A stretch of 64,000 nt of DNA, taken from Archaeoglobus sulfaticallidus PM70-1 (GTDB lineage Archaea > Halobacteriota > Archaeoglobi > Archaeoglobales > Archaeoglobaceae). The translations under genes and the position numbers were made by a program. This document shows positions 43,379 to 52,678 of the stretch, piece by piece (the stretch's first letter is position 1; each line of letters begins with the position of its first letter). The stretch lies in NCBI RefSeq assembly GCF_000385565.1, contig NC_021169.1:2012932-2076931 (forward strand), read 5' to 3'. A model generated the notes under the pieces. That model worked only from the letters and a program-made list of their open reading frames with translations. It had not been told where the DNA came from and made no database searches.

Positions 43379-44827
43379 ATGAAAATTCTCACGGTAACGG
43401 GAAGGCTGGCTGAAAAAGATGTGAGGAAATATGTTTCTGGCTTTGATGTTGATGTCTTCGTAGCAGACATCGATGTTGCCGCTTTCATACAGCCCAAGCA
43501 TATTGAGAGGCTTGACCTAAGCAATTACGATCTCGTTCTCGTTCCCGGACTGACATCTGCTGACTGGAAAGCTTTTGAAAAAAGAAAGGGTACAATGGTC
43601 AGGTTAGGCCCAATTCACGCTTACGATCTTAAATCCGTAATTCCATTAGCTGAGAAGATTGAATTCAGCCACACCATCCCAGCCTGCAGGCTGATCCAGA
43701 GGGAGAAGGAGAGAGAGTCAATAGACGCTGTAGATAGCCTTGGAGATTTCGCGTTCAGGATTGGAGATGTTGAGATTGGTGGAAACACGAGGATGAAGGT
43801 CGTAGCAGAGATAGTTGATGCCACGAGGCTAAGCGAGAATGAGCTTGCTGAGAGGTTAAGGTATTACGAAGAGCATGCAGACATAATAGACCTCGGAATT
43901 CCACTCGATGAGAAGCCAGAAGAGGTTGAGAGAACAGTTGAATTCGCTAAAAAGATTACCAGGCTACCGCTTAGCATAGACACATTCGATGAGAGGCTAA
44001 TAGAGGCCGCTATTAACAAAAGAATCGACATGGTTATGAGTATCTCAAGCAAAAACCTGTCAGCACTCGATTACATAGACGATCAGGCGGTGGTTGTTGT
44101 TGGAAGAAGCACCAGAGAGTTGCTTGAACTCACAGACACTGTCAGAGATAAAACCAGTAAGGTTATAGCCGATCCCGTGCTGGACCCCCCGCTGAACCTT
44201 GCAGAGTCGATTATGAGATATGCTGAATACAGGAAGGCTGACAGCATCACACCCATGCTGTTCGGGATAGGAAATGTCACCGAGCTTGTTGATTCTGACT
44301 CAATTGGAATCAATGCCGTCCTTGCCTTCATAGCGGAAGAGCTTTCAGCAAATCTCCTGTTTACGACCGAGGCGAGCGTTAAAACCACAGGGAGCATAAG
44401 AGAGCTCAAGATTGCATCCTACATGGCAAAAGCAGCGAAAATCAGGAACTCCTCACCCAAAGATCTTGGAATAAATCTCCTGGCTTTAAAGGAGAAAACA
44501 AGGCTTGAAAGCTGCAAGATACCTGAAAACTTCATTGAAGGACAGGAAAGCAGGGAATTTATCAGAGATCCCTGTGGGGATTTCAGAATCTGGATCTCAG
44601 AAGGCAGGATTGTCTGCTCTCATGACAGGGCTGTAATAGTCGGCAGAACCGCAAAGGAGATTTACGATGCTGCTGTTAAGATGGGGCTTCTTTCAAGGCT
44701 CGATCACGCATGCTACCTTGGCAGAGAGCTTGCAAAGGCAGAAATAGCCCTAAAATTAGGAAAGAACTATACTCAGGACAGGGATCTGGACTTCGGTTTT
44801 TACACGAGGGGGATCTTCCAGCGATGA
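43379..44827 (+). CDS. Dihydropteroate synthase-related protein
   Basis: The 482-residue protein has a DHPS-like TIM barrel with GGNTRMKVVAEIVDATR near 138-154 and PVLDPPLN. An N-terminal domain of about 130 residues and a C-terminal domain follow the known archaeal layout (TIGR00284 family). This family is common in organisms using tetrahydromethanopterin, and mtd follows it, so a role in pterin synthesis is a fair inference, not proven. Confidence 0.85.
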   Translation: MKILTVTGRLAEKDVRKYVSGFDVDVFVADIDVAAFIQPKHIERLDLSNYDLVLVPGLTSADWKAFEKRKGTMVRLGPIHAYDLKSVIPLAEKIEFSHTIPACRLIQREKERESIDAVDSLGDFAFRIGDVEIGGNTRMKVVAEIVDATRLSENELAERLRYYEEHADIIDLGIPLDEKPEEVERTVEFAKKITRLPLSIDTFDERLIEAAINKRIDMVMSISSKNLSALDYIDDQAVVVVGRSTRELLELTDTVRDKTSKVIADPVLDPPLNLAESIMRYAEYRKADSITPMLFGIGNVTELVDSDSIGINAVLAFIAEELSANLLFTTEASVKTTGSIRELKIASYMAKAAKIRNSSPKDLGINLLALKEKTRLESCKIPENFIEGQESREFIRDPCGDFRIWISEGRIVCSHDRAVIVGRTAKEIYDAAVKMGLLSRLDHACYLGRELAKAEIALKLGKNYTQDRDLDFGFYTRGIFQR

Positions 44828-44898
44828 TCGCTCAGACGGGAGCATCGATATGGCATCTCCACTTCATATCAAAGACTTCCATCTCTGAACAAAAAAGA

Positions 44899-44924
44899 AA
44901 CGGTTATATTTAGCTTTAACCGTT
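44899..44924. promoter_or_regulatory. Inverted repeat over the mtd promoter
   Basis: AACGGTTA (44899-44906) and TAACCGTT (44917-44924) are perfect inverted arms 10 bases apart. They surround the TATA-like GGTTATATTTAG and lie 20-45 bases before mtd. This fits an operator that blocks or recruits the transcription machinery. Confidence 0.6.
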
Positions 44925-44942
44925 AGAGATTTGGTGATTGAA

Positions 44943-45761
44943 ATGGTTAAAGTAGGCGTAGTTAAAATGGGTGCAATTGGAACGGCTCTTCTTGTTGAAT
45001 ACCTCCTTGATGAGAGGGCTGACAGAGAGGATATAACCGTAAGAGTTGTTACCAGCGGTGCGAAGATGCAGCCTGAAGAGGCTGAGATTGTAGAGAAAAT
45101 GAAGGAGTTCGATCCAGATCTTGTTATCGTTGTATCTCCAAATGCTGCACTTCCGGGTCCAAAAGCTGCCAGAGAGGCTTTTGAGGGTAAACCGGTAATC
45201 GTTATCAGTGATGCTCCTGCCAAGAAAGCGAAGGAGGAATTCGAGGAGAAGGGATTCGGATACATACTCGTCAACGCAGACTCGATGATTGGTGCGAGGA
45301 GAGAGTTCCTCGATCCAACTGAGATGGCACTCTTCAACTCAGATGTTGTCAAGGTTCTCGCTGCAACCGGAGCGTTCAGGCTCGTTCAGGAGGAAATAGA
45401 CAAGGTTATCGAGGCGTTGAAGGAAGGCAAGACTCCAGAACTGCCGAAGATTGTTGTTACTGCTGAGAAGGCCGTTAAGGCTGGGAACTTCAAGAACCCG
45501 TATGCCAAGGCAAAGGCTATGGCCGCATACTACATCGCCGAAAAGGTCGCGGACATCGATGTGAAGGGTTGCTTCATCGAGAGAGACCCTGAGAAGTACA
45601 TCCCGCTTGTTGCAGCAGCCCATGAGATGATGAGAGTTGCGGCAATAGAGGCTGACAGAGCAAGAGAGATCGAGAAGGGTGGAGATTCCGTTTACAGAAA
45701 CCCGCACGCAAAGGACGGCAAGATTCTCAGCAAGACTTCCCTTATGGAGAAGCCACAGTAA
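44943..45761 (+). CDS. mtd: F420-dependent methylene-tetrahydromethanopterin dehydrogenase
   Basis: The 272-residue protein starts MVKVGVVKMGAIGTALL and has VSPNAALPGPKAARE and NPYAKAKAMAAYYIAEK. It interconverts methylene- and methenyl-H4MPT with F420, in the C1 branch of the reductive acetyl-CoA or lactate-oxidation pathway. I chose ATG 44943, with GGTGATTG upstream. An in-frame GTG at 44931 is less likely. Confidence 0.96.
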   Translation: MVKVGVVKMGAIGTALLVEYLLDERADREDITVRVVTSGAKMQPEEAEIVEKMKEFDPDLVIVVSPNAALPGPKAAREAFEGKPVIVISDAPAKKAKEEFEEKGFGYILVNADSMIGARREFLDPTEMALFNSDVVKVLAATGAFRLVQEEIDKVIEALKEGKTPELPKIVVTAEKAVKAGNFKNPYAKAKAMAAYYIAEKVADIDVKGCFIERDPEKYIPLVAAAHEMMRVAAIEADRAREIEKGGDSVYRNPHAKDGKILSKTSLMEKPQ

Positions 45762-45837
45762 ACCCTTCTATTTTTTATATTACTTGTATTTTTCACAAAA
45801 CTTTTTTAAGATAAATTGGACAGAGGAAACGATTACT

Positions 45838-46304
45838 TTGACACTCACCCTACCAGCGGGATGATTCTTGCTTCTGAAGGTCTCACCTCCATCCGCACCC
45901 ACATCGAGCTTTTACTCTCAGGTGCGTCGTCCACCCTCAGAAACAAGGGGTGTGCCAGCACCCCGTTAAACCCTTCTCCGTGGAGACGGGCTATATTTAG
46001 CACGCCGACAATGTCTCTGTGAGCCTTAACGCCGCAGTTCAGACATTTAAACAGCCTCTTGTGCTTCTTAACGTTTTTGGAACCGCACCAGAGGCAGCGA
46101 GATGAAGTGTATGCTTCGTTTACGAGTTTAACCTTGATTCCAAAGTTCTCTGCTGTTATCTTCAACCGATCGACGACATACCTGAAACTCCAAAAGTTGT
46201 GGATCATGAATTGATTTTTCTTCCGTTGTCGTTGTTATATCTCTGATGTGTGTTACATCGCCAACAACTATCTCTCCAACGCTCTTCGCATGGCGGAGCT
46301 TACA
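45838..46304 (-). pseudogene. Truncated, frameshifted TnpB remnant
   Basis: The minus strand encodes the last 120 residues of a TnpB (zinc ribbon CLWCGSKN...CLNCG, HRDIVG Asp site) from 46207 down. Frameshifts follow, then upstream residues SVGEIVVGDVTHIRD in another frame up to 46304. The N-terminal two thirds are gone. As in the intact copy, Gly replaces the RuvC-II glutamate before D. TCAA followed by host sequence at 45841-45838 (read on the minus strand) may mark its right end. Confidence 0.8.
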
Positions 46305-46576
46305 GCTATGATAACTTTGTCAGAAGTTAGTTTGAGAGATTTTCTCGATTCTGAACCTGACATTTACTCAACAAAAGACATAAAGGTCAGATATAGATGA
46401 AAGGTAAGATCGTTTCAATTCCATTTCCATTTACAGACCTTTCCGCATTAAAATTCAGACCTGCTCTGGTTTTATACGAGAGTAATAAAGATGTAGTCGT
46501 AGCTTTTATTTCATCGAAAATTCCACGACAATCAGCAGAATCGGATGTAAGAAGAAGTCAGCAAAGAAGAAGCTGA
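46290..46576 (+). pseudogene. Decayed antitoxin and truncated PemK/MazF-like toxin
   Basis: A 36-residue frame at 46290-46400 overlaps (ATGA) a second frame at 46397-46576, which begins KGKIVSIPFPFTDLSALKFR and continues PALVLY, the MazF/PemK fold start. It breaks off after about 50 residues and runs into unrelated sequence, so the toxin has lost its second half. Confidence 0.6.
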
Positions 46577-46930
46577 AGAACTCGATAGACTTTCCGAGGA
46601 GACAAGAAAAAGTGGAATTTTGCGGGAGAAGATCAAGGTTGATCTTGGTTTATGAGTTACGGAGTTCTCATCCATCCAAAGGTTGCAAAGGAAATCAAAG
46701 AGCTGCCAAAAGTCCATAGAGTAAAGTTATCAGAACTCAAGATATGTATGTCAAAACCTAGTTCCATTCAGGAAGTTTGACTTAAGGCCAGAAAGACAGA
46801 TATAGAGTTCGATTAGGTGATTTTAGGCCAATTTACGAGGTTGTGCTTATAAGTAAGAGAAATGTAGATTCACAAGCATCGAGATGGAATCGATTTTCTT
46901 TTCTTAGAGATGTAAACGCTGACATACAGA
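46554..46930 (+). pseudogene. Decayed RelBE-type toxin-antitoxin remnant
   Basis: A frame at 46554-46655 gives the end of an acidic antitoxin (EVSKEEAEELDRLSEET). It overlaps by ATGA a frame starting SYGVLIHPKVAKEIKELPKV, a RelE/ParE N-terminus. After a stop at 46780, RelE-like residues FDLRPERQ and YRVRLGDFRPIYEVVL continue in other frames. At least two frameshifts kill the gene. Confidence 0.6.
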
Positions 46931-46938
46931 TTGGTTTC

Positions 46939-47187
46939 TCATTTTTCTTCAAACAGCATATGAATAATTTTTGAGACACTCCCGAAAATTATAGAGCGAA
47001 AGTTGAAAGATTCACTGAATTCATCAAAAATCTCCTCTAAATATCTTCTCAAATCTGTTTTCGGTTCAAATACTAAATCCCCATTACTAGCTTTTCTTAA
47101 TAATGCTTTCAATCTTCTTGATGTCAGTTTCTCTAACCAAAACCGAGTTAACTTCAACCTCTTTTGCATGAGAGTGCATTCCAGCAT
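46939..47187 (-). CDS. Possible C-terminal gene fragment after the PIN gene
   Basis: A minus-strand frame runs 46939-47187 and overlaps the PIN toxin gene by about 100 bases. The part beyond the PIN stop (46939-47086) has reasonable codon use, including EPKTDLRRYLEEIFDEF. I do not recognise it. It may be the tail of another lost gene. Confidence 0.25.
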   Translation of the reverse strand: MLECTLMQKRLKLTRFWLEKLTSRRLKALLRKASNGDLVFEPKTDLRRYLEEIFDEFSESFNFRSIIFGSVSKIIHMLFEEK

Positions 47188-47575
47188 CGTCTGTAATCAA
47201 TACAGCATTTTTTATCCTGGCTAACGCTATAAAATATGAATCAAAACCTGAGCATCCGGTATCTATAGCAATTTTCCATGCAGAGTTAAATAAAACAGCT
47301 TCATCGACAACCTCGTAGGAATCGAGAATAGCTTTAGAGATTTTCATCGCAAGATCTCTGCCGGAAAGTCTTTTCGTAACTGCAGCAGTCTCGACGATAC
47401 AAATCTTTGGGATGTAAACATCCACATCTGCATCTACCTCTTCCAACATTCTGATAATTTCCCTGCATTTTTTGTGTGTCTCTAACTCCCTTTTATAAAT
47501 TTCATTGGATAATGATTTCATCGGTTTAAAAATGCTCTTTACTATAACAGATGTGTCAAATACGACACTATTCAT
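47087..47575 (-). CDS. vapC: PIN-domain toxin (VapC-like)
   Basis: The 162-residue PIN protein has Asp in VVFDTSVIVKS near 4-14, Glu in ICIVETAAVTKRL near 59-71, and Asp residues in GCSGFDSYFIALA and LITDDAGMH. These form the acidic ribonuclease site. It overlaps its antitoxin gene by 8 bases. It is intact, unlike its neighbours. Confidence 0.85.
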   Translation of the reverse strand: MNSVVFDTSVIVKSIFKPMKSLSNEIYKRELETHKKCREIIRMLEEVDADVDVYIPKICIVETAAVTKRLSGRDLAMKISKAILDSYEVVDEAVLFNSAWKIAIDTGCSGFDSYFIALARIKNAVLITDDAGMHSHAKEVEVNSVLVRETDIKKIESIIKKS

Positions 47576-47762
47576 AGTAGCTCTTGACTCTCATTTCCTC
47601 CAAAACCGTATTTACGTCCTCTTTGGCCTCTATTTCTCCCAATTCATCAAGCAATTTACTAAAACTTCCTTTGATTATTACCGAGACCTCGGTTTTTTCT
47701 GGCAAATCCAGTTTTTTCATGAGCTTAAGAACTCCATTCTCATATATTGCCTTGACTTTCAT
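47568..47762 (-). CDS. AF2212-type antitoxin (DUF104 family)
   Basis: The 64-residue protein begins MKVKAIYENGVLKLMKKLDL, matching the short antitoxin family described from Archaeoglobus next to PIN toxins. The N-terminus forms a small beta hairpin thought to bind DNA and the C-terminal helix neutralises the toxin. It precedes vapC with overlap. Confidence 0.8.
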   Translation of the reverse strand: MKVKAIYENGVLKLMKKLDLPEKTEVSVIIKGSFSKLLDELGEIEAKEDVNTVLEEMRVKSYYE

Positions 47763-47816
47763 ATTCTAAGTTATATTTCCCTTGCTTAAAATACTTTGCT
47801 TCAGACAAATGGTTTA

Positions 47817-47935
47817 GTGAACTACCCCCGCCCTTACGACGGGGCTTCGTGAGGAGTTTTCCCGTGCAAAGGCACGAGCCTTATCCTCACTGGCGGGGTT
47901 CACACCACCACTACTGAGTATCCGTCTTACGACAG
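47817..47935 (-). repeat. IS605-family right end, minus strand
   Basis: GTGAACTACCCCC starts here. Read on the minus strand it ends GGGGGTAGTTCAC after a GCCCCGTCG...GGGCGGGG hairpin, the usual right end of another IS605-type family in archaea. The same arrangement recurs at 63923-64000. The body of the element on its 5' side (higher coordinates) is decayed. Confidence 0.65.
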
Positions 47936-47940
47936 ACCCC

Positions 47941-48090
47941 CAGCTACTTTTTTCAGAATAGTTAGAGCACCATTAACACCCAGCATTTAATACACCACCA
48001 CACCTTCCGCAGATGTAGAGGTCTCTGTGCTTTCTGTTGCTTTTGTTTACATCTCCGCAGACTGAACAGGTTTGAGACGTGTTAGGCTTC
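47941..48090 (-). pseudogene. Decayed TnpB zinc-ribbon remnant
   Basis: On the minus strand the sequence reads PNTSQTCSVCGDVNKSNRKH, then RDLYICGRCGG and further degraded TnpB-like residues in broken frames. It joins the right end at 47817-47935, so together they are the last third of one dead element. Confidence 0.7.
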
Positions 48091-48167
48091 ATCGACTTCA
48101 ATGTAGTTTATTCCGTAAAGTTCTCACTTTGTCTTAAGCTTCTGCTTGAAAAGACCGTACGGGATGT

Positions 48168-48180
48168 AAAAATTTTATAG
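48168..48180 (+). promoter_or_regulatory. TATA box of cobD
   Basis: AAAAATTTTATAG ends about 20 bases before the ATG at 48201, suggesting a leaderless transcript. Confidence 0.45.
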
Positions 48181-48200
48181 CCTCTTTTTTAATTCTTGGC

Positions 48201-49130
48201 ATGCATGGGGGAAGAACACCAGAGGATGCCATCGACTTCTCGATATCCATCAATCCGTACAAGCCAGAGTGGATTGATGATGTATTCGAGAGGGCTGAAA
48301 AGCTATCATCCAGATACGTTTACTGGGAACATCTTGAGCAAAAGCTATCTGAGCTCGTAAAGAATGATGTCTCGGTTACTGCAGGAGCGACTGAGGCAAT
48401 CTACCTGATAGGTATACACTTTCTGAGGGAACTCGAGAGTGTGGTAATCCCGAAGCCCACATACTCTGAATATGAGAGGATAGCGAGATTTTTCGGTTGC
48501 AGGGTTGTTGAAGTTCCACTATCCAATCTAGAAAGTATTGGTGACAGGCTATCGAGCAGTTCTGCCATATTCTTCTGTAATCCAAACAACCCAACCGGAA
48601 GATACTACTCACCGAAGGAATTGAAGCCACTGGTTGATGCGGTTGAAGATTCCCGCTCGATAATGTTTCTGGATGAGGCTTTCATGGACTTTGTTGAAGG
48701 ATACAGATCCGTTGACTCGGAGAACGTTGTCAAGATCAGAACCTTCACGAAGAGTTACGGTTTGCCCGGAATAAGGGTTGGGTATGTTATTAACTTCGAG
48801 GAAGTTAAAGAGTACAGGATGCCATGGAGCATAGGCTCTGTCGGATATGCTTTCCTCGAAAAACTGATAGAAGATAAATTCAGCTTTCTCAAGCAATCAA
48901 TGCCAAAAATCTGGAGAGAAAAAAGAAAATTCGAGTCCAAGCTTGGTGTGAAAGGCGATGCGAATTTCTTTCTGATGTACATGCCGGGTGCTGTTGAGTT
49001 TTTGAAATCTAAGGGAATTTATGTCAGAGACTGCAGTTCGTTCGGACTTGATGGTCACATAAGGTTCTCGATCAGGCTGCCAGAGGAGAACGACTTGCTG
49101 ATAAAAAATTTGATTGAAGTTATGGGCTAA
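48201..49130 (+). CDS. cobD: L-threonine-O-3-phosphate decarboxylase CobD
   Basis: The 309-residue fold-type I PLP enzyme begins [20 protein letters not shown], where HGG and the S-N-P pattern mark CobD rather than HisC. It has [10 protein letters not shown] and the PLP lysine in [15 protein letters not shown]. It makes aminopropanol phosphate for cobalamin side-chain assembly. It converges on the CobT-like gene with a 4-base overlap. Confidence 0.88.
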   Translation: MHGGRTPEDAIDFSISINPYKPEWIDDVFERAEKLSSRYVYWEHLEQKLSELVKNDVSVTAGATEAIYLIGIHFLRELESVVIPKPTYSEYERIARFFGCRVVEVPLSNLESIGDRLSSSSAIFFCNPNNPTGRYYSPKELKPLVDAVEDSRSIMFLDEAFMDFVEGYRSVDSENVVKIRTFTKSYGLPGIRVGYVINFEEVKEYRMPWSIGSVGYAFLEKLIEDKFSFLKQSMPKIWREKRKFESKLGVKGDANFFLMYMPGAVEFLKSKGIYVRDCSSFGLDGHIRFSIRLPEENDLLIKNLIEVMG

Positions 49131-50128
49131 CTCTCACCCTTTTTCAGCAAAGCATAAAGCTCATCCACCTTCCTCGCAACATCATCCTCCGAGAAACCAT
49201 TCTTGGCTGCCAGATAAACCGCTCCCCCAGCTCCAACTCCCTCTTTAACATATCCCCTCTCATAATCCTGCAGTCCCTTGTATGCAGAACTGCTGAAATC
49301 CAGCATTGCTGTCCAGAACTCGATTCCTATTTCCTCTGCCGTCTCCCTGAAGGTTGATGAGCTATCATTAACCACATATTTCGTGGTGGCTATCCTGAAC
49401 CTCGACAGATTCTCTCCAGCAGCCTTAAGAAATGCTGAAACTGCAAGCATCTGACTTCCTCCAGCCAGAACAACGCTTTTATCAAATCCAAGGCAGATAC
49501 CAGCGACTGTTGCCAGCATTGGATCTCCAAATTCCTGCAATGCCTTGTATGGCTCATCAGCAAAACAACCAATGTCAGCATCTATCCTCCTGAACCCCTC
49601 CTTTATAACCTCCTCCTTGAGCTGATGGGGGTTTGATGGTGAGGCTGAGCTTGTTTTTGCCCGGTATCCTAAAGCCCACAAAACCGCCTGGGCTGTGGTT
49701 GTCCCCCCAGGAGTGCTCTCCCCAATAACAAGCTCATCCACAAACTTTCTCAATTCTTGGCCAAACATCCTCGCGTTCTTCACTATCTCTTCAACATTCG
49801 GCACGGCACTCTCTCTCCTGAAGTCCCTCCCATGCTCATCGGTGATCTGTACGAAAGGCACTTTTGGTGAGAGTATGGATCCACCTCTAACAGCAACTAT
49901 CGGGAAGTCAGCCAGTTCATAGCAGGCTTTTGTTATTATTGCCGGAGTTGGATGTCCTTCAGGTGTTACGGGGATCGCATCTATTATCAGGGGCTTTCCG
50001 CACAGCACATACTCTATATCCGCCGGTGGTGTAAACTTCGTCAGCTCTGGAGATGCTCCAGCAACAGAGATCCCGGGAATGGTTGCAACTTCGGTATTTC
50101 CAAGCACAACGAGCATTAAATCAGACAT
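49127..50128 (-). CDS. cobT: Archaeal CobT-like nicotinate-nucleotide phosphoribosyltransferase
   Basis: The 333-residue protein has [22 protein letters not shown] near the start, [21 protein letters not shown] and [10 protein letters not shown], as in the archaeal family (TIGR00303). This family is thought to activate the lower-ligand base of cobalamin. It faces cobD, giving a second cobalamin locus in the window. Confidence 0.88.
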   Translation of the reverse strand: MSDLMLVVLGNTEVATIPGISVAGASPELTKFTPPADIEYVLCGKPLIIDAIPVTPEGHPTPAIITKACYELADFPIVAVRGGSILSPKVPFVQITDEHGRDFRRESAVPNVEEIVKNARMFGQELRKFVDELVIGESTPGGTTTAQAVLWALGYRAKTSSASPSNPHQLKEEVIKEGFRRIDADIGCFADEPYKALQEFGDPMLATVAGICLGFDKSVVLAGGSQMLAVSAFLKAAGENLSRFRIATTKYVVNDSSSTFRETAEEIGIEFWTAMLDFSSSAYKGLQDYERGYVKEGVGAGGAVYLAAKNGFSEDDVARKVDELYALLKKGES

Positions 50129-50290
50129 ATTTGATCTGAGATCAAATGAATCTAATTAATCTTTCGATTTGTCTCAAAAAAGCCCAGTATTTGTCTGCTC
50201 AATGTTATTTATAAAAATGCATAAATTATTATAACAAAAAAGTTAAATACCTCGAAAATGATCGAAATCTCTGTTCAGGAGGTGATATTA

Positions 50291-50482
50291 ATGGCAAATA
50301 TAGTTGTAGATAAGGAGACTTGTGATGGATGCGGAGAGTGCATTTCCGTATGCCCTGAGAGCGTTTATGAGTTCGACGATGATGGAAAATCTGAGCCTGT
50401 GAACATGGATGACTGCTCTGAGTGCTGTTCTTGTGTTGAGGTTTGCCCAACGGGCTCAATAACAGTAGATGCCTGCGAGTAA
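50291..50482 (+). CDS. Ferredoxin, 4Fe-4S type
   Basis: The 63-residue protein has CDGCGECISVCPES near 12-25 and CSECCSCVEVCPTG near 42-55. The first motif gives one complete [4Fe-4S] site. The second is CxxCxxCxxxCP with an extra Cys and could bind another. I chose ATG 50291 because AGGAGGTGAT lies five bases upstream. It is alone, before the convergent dsr operon. Confidence 0.93.
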   Translation: MANIVVDKETCDGCGECISVCPESVYEFDDDGKSEPVNMDDCSECCSCVEVCPTGSITVDACE

Positions 50483-50636
50483 ATTTTCCTTTATTTTTAT
50501 TTGGATTTTTTGCTGATTTTTCTTCCTAGGATGGTTGTTTAGTCGTTAACTAGCTGCACAAACTTTCACAAAAACTGATTGCCTGAAACCAACTCAAGCT
50601 GAGAACCGAGGACCAAAACAATAAAAATTTAAAAAA

Positions 50637-51029
50637 TTATTTGTTGTGCTCCTGGAGCAGTTCAGGAGTTATGTGGCAGTCCCAGCAGTTCGGCTTTACG
50701 CCAACATACTCGTGGCACTTATCGCAGAATTCCGCCTTGCTCTGGTGGCACTCGAAGCATGTGTAGGTTGAGATGTAGTACTTATCACCGTATGTTTCAC
50801 TGACATATTCTCTTATGCCGTGCCTCAGCGCTGCATCCCTCCACTCCTTGAGAAGCACCATATGATTCTCGGACATCCATTCCTCGTCCTCTATGCAGTG
50901 TTCTCCCTTAGGAGGCTGAAGATCTGGAACTCCGCTTCCGAGCTTGCCCACTGTCACATTGTAGAAATAAGGGAAGAAGAAAAACCCTACGAAGATCACA
51001 AGCACGGCAATCAATGGAACCTTGCTCAT
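50637..51029 (-). CDS. dsrJ: Triheme cytochrome c DsrJ
   Basis: The 130-residue protein has an N-terminal membrane anchor/signal (about 6-24) and three CxxCH haem sites (CFECH, CDKCH, CWDCH) near the C-terminus. It is the extracytoplasmic electron carrier of the Dsr/Hme complex. It is the last gene of the operon and overlaps dsrK as ATGA. Confidence 0.94.
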   Translation of the reverse strand: MSKVPLIAVLVIFVGFFFFPYFYNVTVGKLGSGVPDLQPPKGEHCIEDEEWMSENHMVLLKEWRDAALRHGIREYVSETYGDKYYISTYTCFECHQSKAEFCDKCHEYVGVKPNCWDCHITPELLQEHNK

Positions 51030-52666
51030 ACCTCCACCTCCAGATACTCACCAAGCGGGTTACCTCTGAGGTCCGTATCCCTCTCCTTTTCACCACTCAT
51101 GATCATCGCATTGGCAACGAGCTCGGTAACTCCACCCATCTGGACTGGGAGTTTCCAGTACTGCAGCAGGGTTGGTATCGCTGCTCTGTCGATGGCACAC
51201 GCAGCCGTTACATGGTTCACACCATACCTCTCATGCACATACTTCACGGCCATAGCTCTCGGCATTCCACCACGCATTCTAAGCTCAAAGAGCTCATCAG
51301 CCAGCAATCCTGCTCCACTTCCACAGCAATAGCTCTTCTCCCTTATAGAATGATCTGGCATGTCGTAATAGTAGTTGCACACGGACTTTATCACATACCT
51401 CGGCTCCTCAAAGAGACCCATACCTCTCGCTATGTTGCATGAGTCGTGGTGTGTAACTCTGAGGTGATCGTTTCTGCTCTTATCTATCTTCAGCTTCTTG
51501 TGCTTGAGTATGTCAGCCAAGAATTCGAGTATGTGAACCATCTTCGTGCTTGAAGCGTTCTCGAATTTCGTGCCTGTTATCGGGTTTACGGGCTCTTCCA
51601 ATGATTTGAGGGCATCTTCATATGTATCATCAACGAATGTTGCCATGTACTGATGCTTAACTCTCCACATGTGACCGCATTCTCCACCGAGGATCCACTT
51701 GACTCCAAGCCTCTTTGCCTCCTTGTAGATCTTCTGGTTGATCTTCTTTGCAACCTCAAAGGAGTGGAAGAATCCGAAGTTTCCTCCTTCTGCGGCATAT
51801 GTGCTCATCGTGTAGTCCAAGTCAAGCTCATGGAATATCATCAGGTAGCCTATGAAGGTGAACCAGTGTGGCTGGGCAAAGTAGTCTCCGGATGGTGTGA
51901 CAAATAGGATATCAGCGCCCTTCTTGTTCACGGGAACCTCAACATCAATGCCTGTTATCTCCTTTATATCATCAACCGCGTACTGTATCGAGTTGACAAC
52001 ACCTCCCGGATTCAGTCCGAGGTGGTTTCCTGTCCTGACACAGGCTGCAGCAGATGTGAGCGTGAACCTCTGGCTTATGCCTATCGAGTTCAGGAGTTCT
52101 CTTGCGAGCATCGTTATCTCTGCTGTATCAATACCATACGGGCAGAAAACAGAACACCTTCTGCACTCAGAGCACTGGAAGTAGTAGATGTACCACTCCT
52201 TGATCACATCCTCCGTGAGCTCCCTAGCTCCAGCATACTCTCCAAACACCTTTCCGGTTTTCGTGAAGTATTTTCTGTAGATCGATCTGAGTAGCTCGGC
52301 TCTAACCACCGGCATGTTCTTCGGATCACCTGTGCCGATGTAGTAGTGGCACTTGTCAGCACAGGCACCACATCTGACGCAAATATCCATGAAAACCTGG
52401 AATGATCTGTATTTCTTCCTGAGCTCATCCATCTTGTTAATTATTATCTCCTTCCAGTTCGGAGGAAGCTTCCAGTCATCATCAAGAGGACTCCACTCCC
52501 TCGGGAAGGGCAGGTTGAGATACTCCTGATCCTTCAGACTTGCAGCATAACTGTAAAAGCCCTTCCTCATTTCAGCCGATGGTTTCAGAAGCTCTTTCCA
52601 GTTGGAGAATCTCTGAACTATCTCGAACTTTTCCATATCTTCAAATTTAACTTCAGTATCGCTCAT
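51026..52666 (-). CDS. dsrK: DsrK, HdrD-like Fe-S subunit
   Basis: The 546-residue cytoplasmic protein has [4Fe-4S] ligand sets CVRCGACADKC near 96-106 and CSECRRCSVFCPYG near 166-179. A C-terminal CCG domain follows with HHDSCNIARGMG and SYCCGSGAGL. It is homologous to heterodisulfide reductase HdrD and is thought to reduce the DsrC trisulfide or disulfide. It follows dsrM, 12 bases after its stop. Confidence 0.96.
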   Translation of the reverse strand: MSDTEVKFEDMEKFEIVQRFSNWKELLKPSAEMRKGFYSYAASLKDQEYLNLPFPREWSPLDDDWKLPPNWKEIIINKMDELRKKYRSFQVFMDICVRCGACADKCHYYIGTGDPKNMPVVRAELLRSIYRKYFTKTGKVFGEYAGARELTEDVIKEWYIYYFQCSECRRCSVFCPYGIDTAEITMLARELLNSIGISQRFTLTSAAACVRTGNHLGLNPGGVVNSIQYAVDDIKEITGIDVEVPVNKKGADILFVTPSGDYFAQPHWFTFIGYLMIFHELDLDYTMSTYAAEGGNFGFFHSFEVAKKINQKIYKEAKRLGVKWILGGECGHMWRVKHQYMATFVDDTYEDALKSLEEPVNPITGTKFENASSTKMVHILEFLADILKHKKLKIDKSRNDHLRVTHHDSCNIARGMGLFEEPRYVIKSVCNYYYDMPDHSIREKSYCCGSGAGLLADELFELRMRGGMPRAMAVKYVHERYGVNHVTAACAIDRAAIPTLLQYWKLPVQMGGVTELVANAMIMSGEKERDTDLRGNPLGEYLEVEV

Positions 52667-52678
52667 TTCTGCACCTCC

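Noticed and set aside
42710..43501. Longer version of the PHP protein starting at 43501
   Set aside because: The extra 53 codons overlap the divergent gene starting at 43379 and do not look like PHP sequence. The GTG at 43342 fits the family start.
44824..44913. 29-codon frame overlapping the DHPS-like stop as ATGA
   Set aside because: No ribosome site, no recognisable family, and it runs into the mtd operator. It is probably chance.
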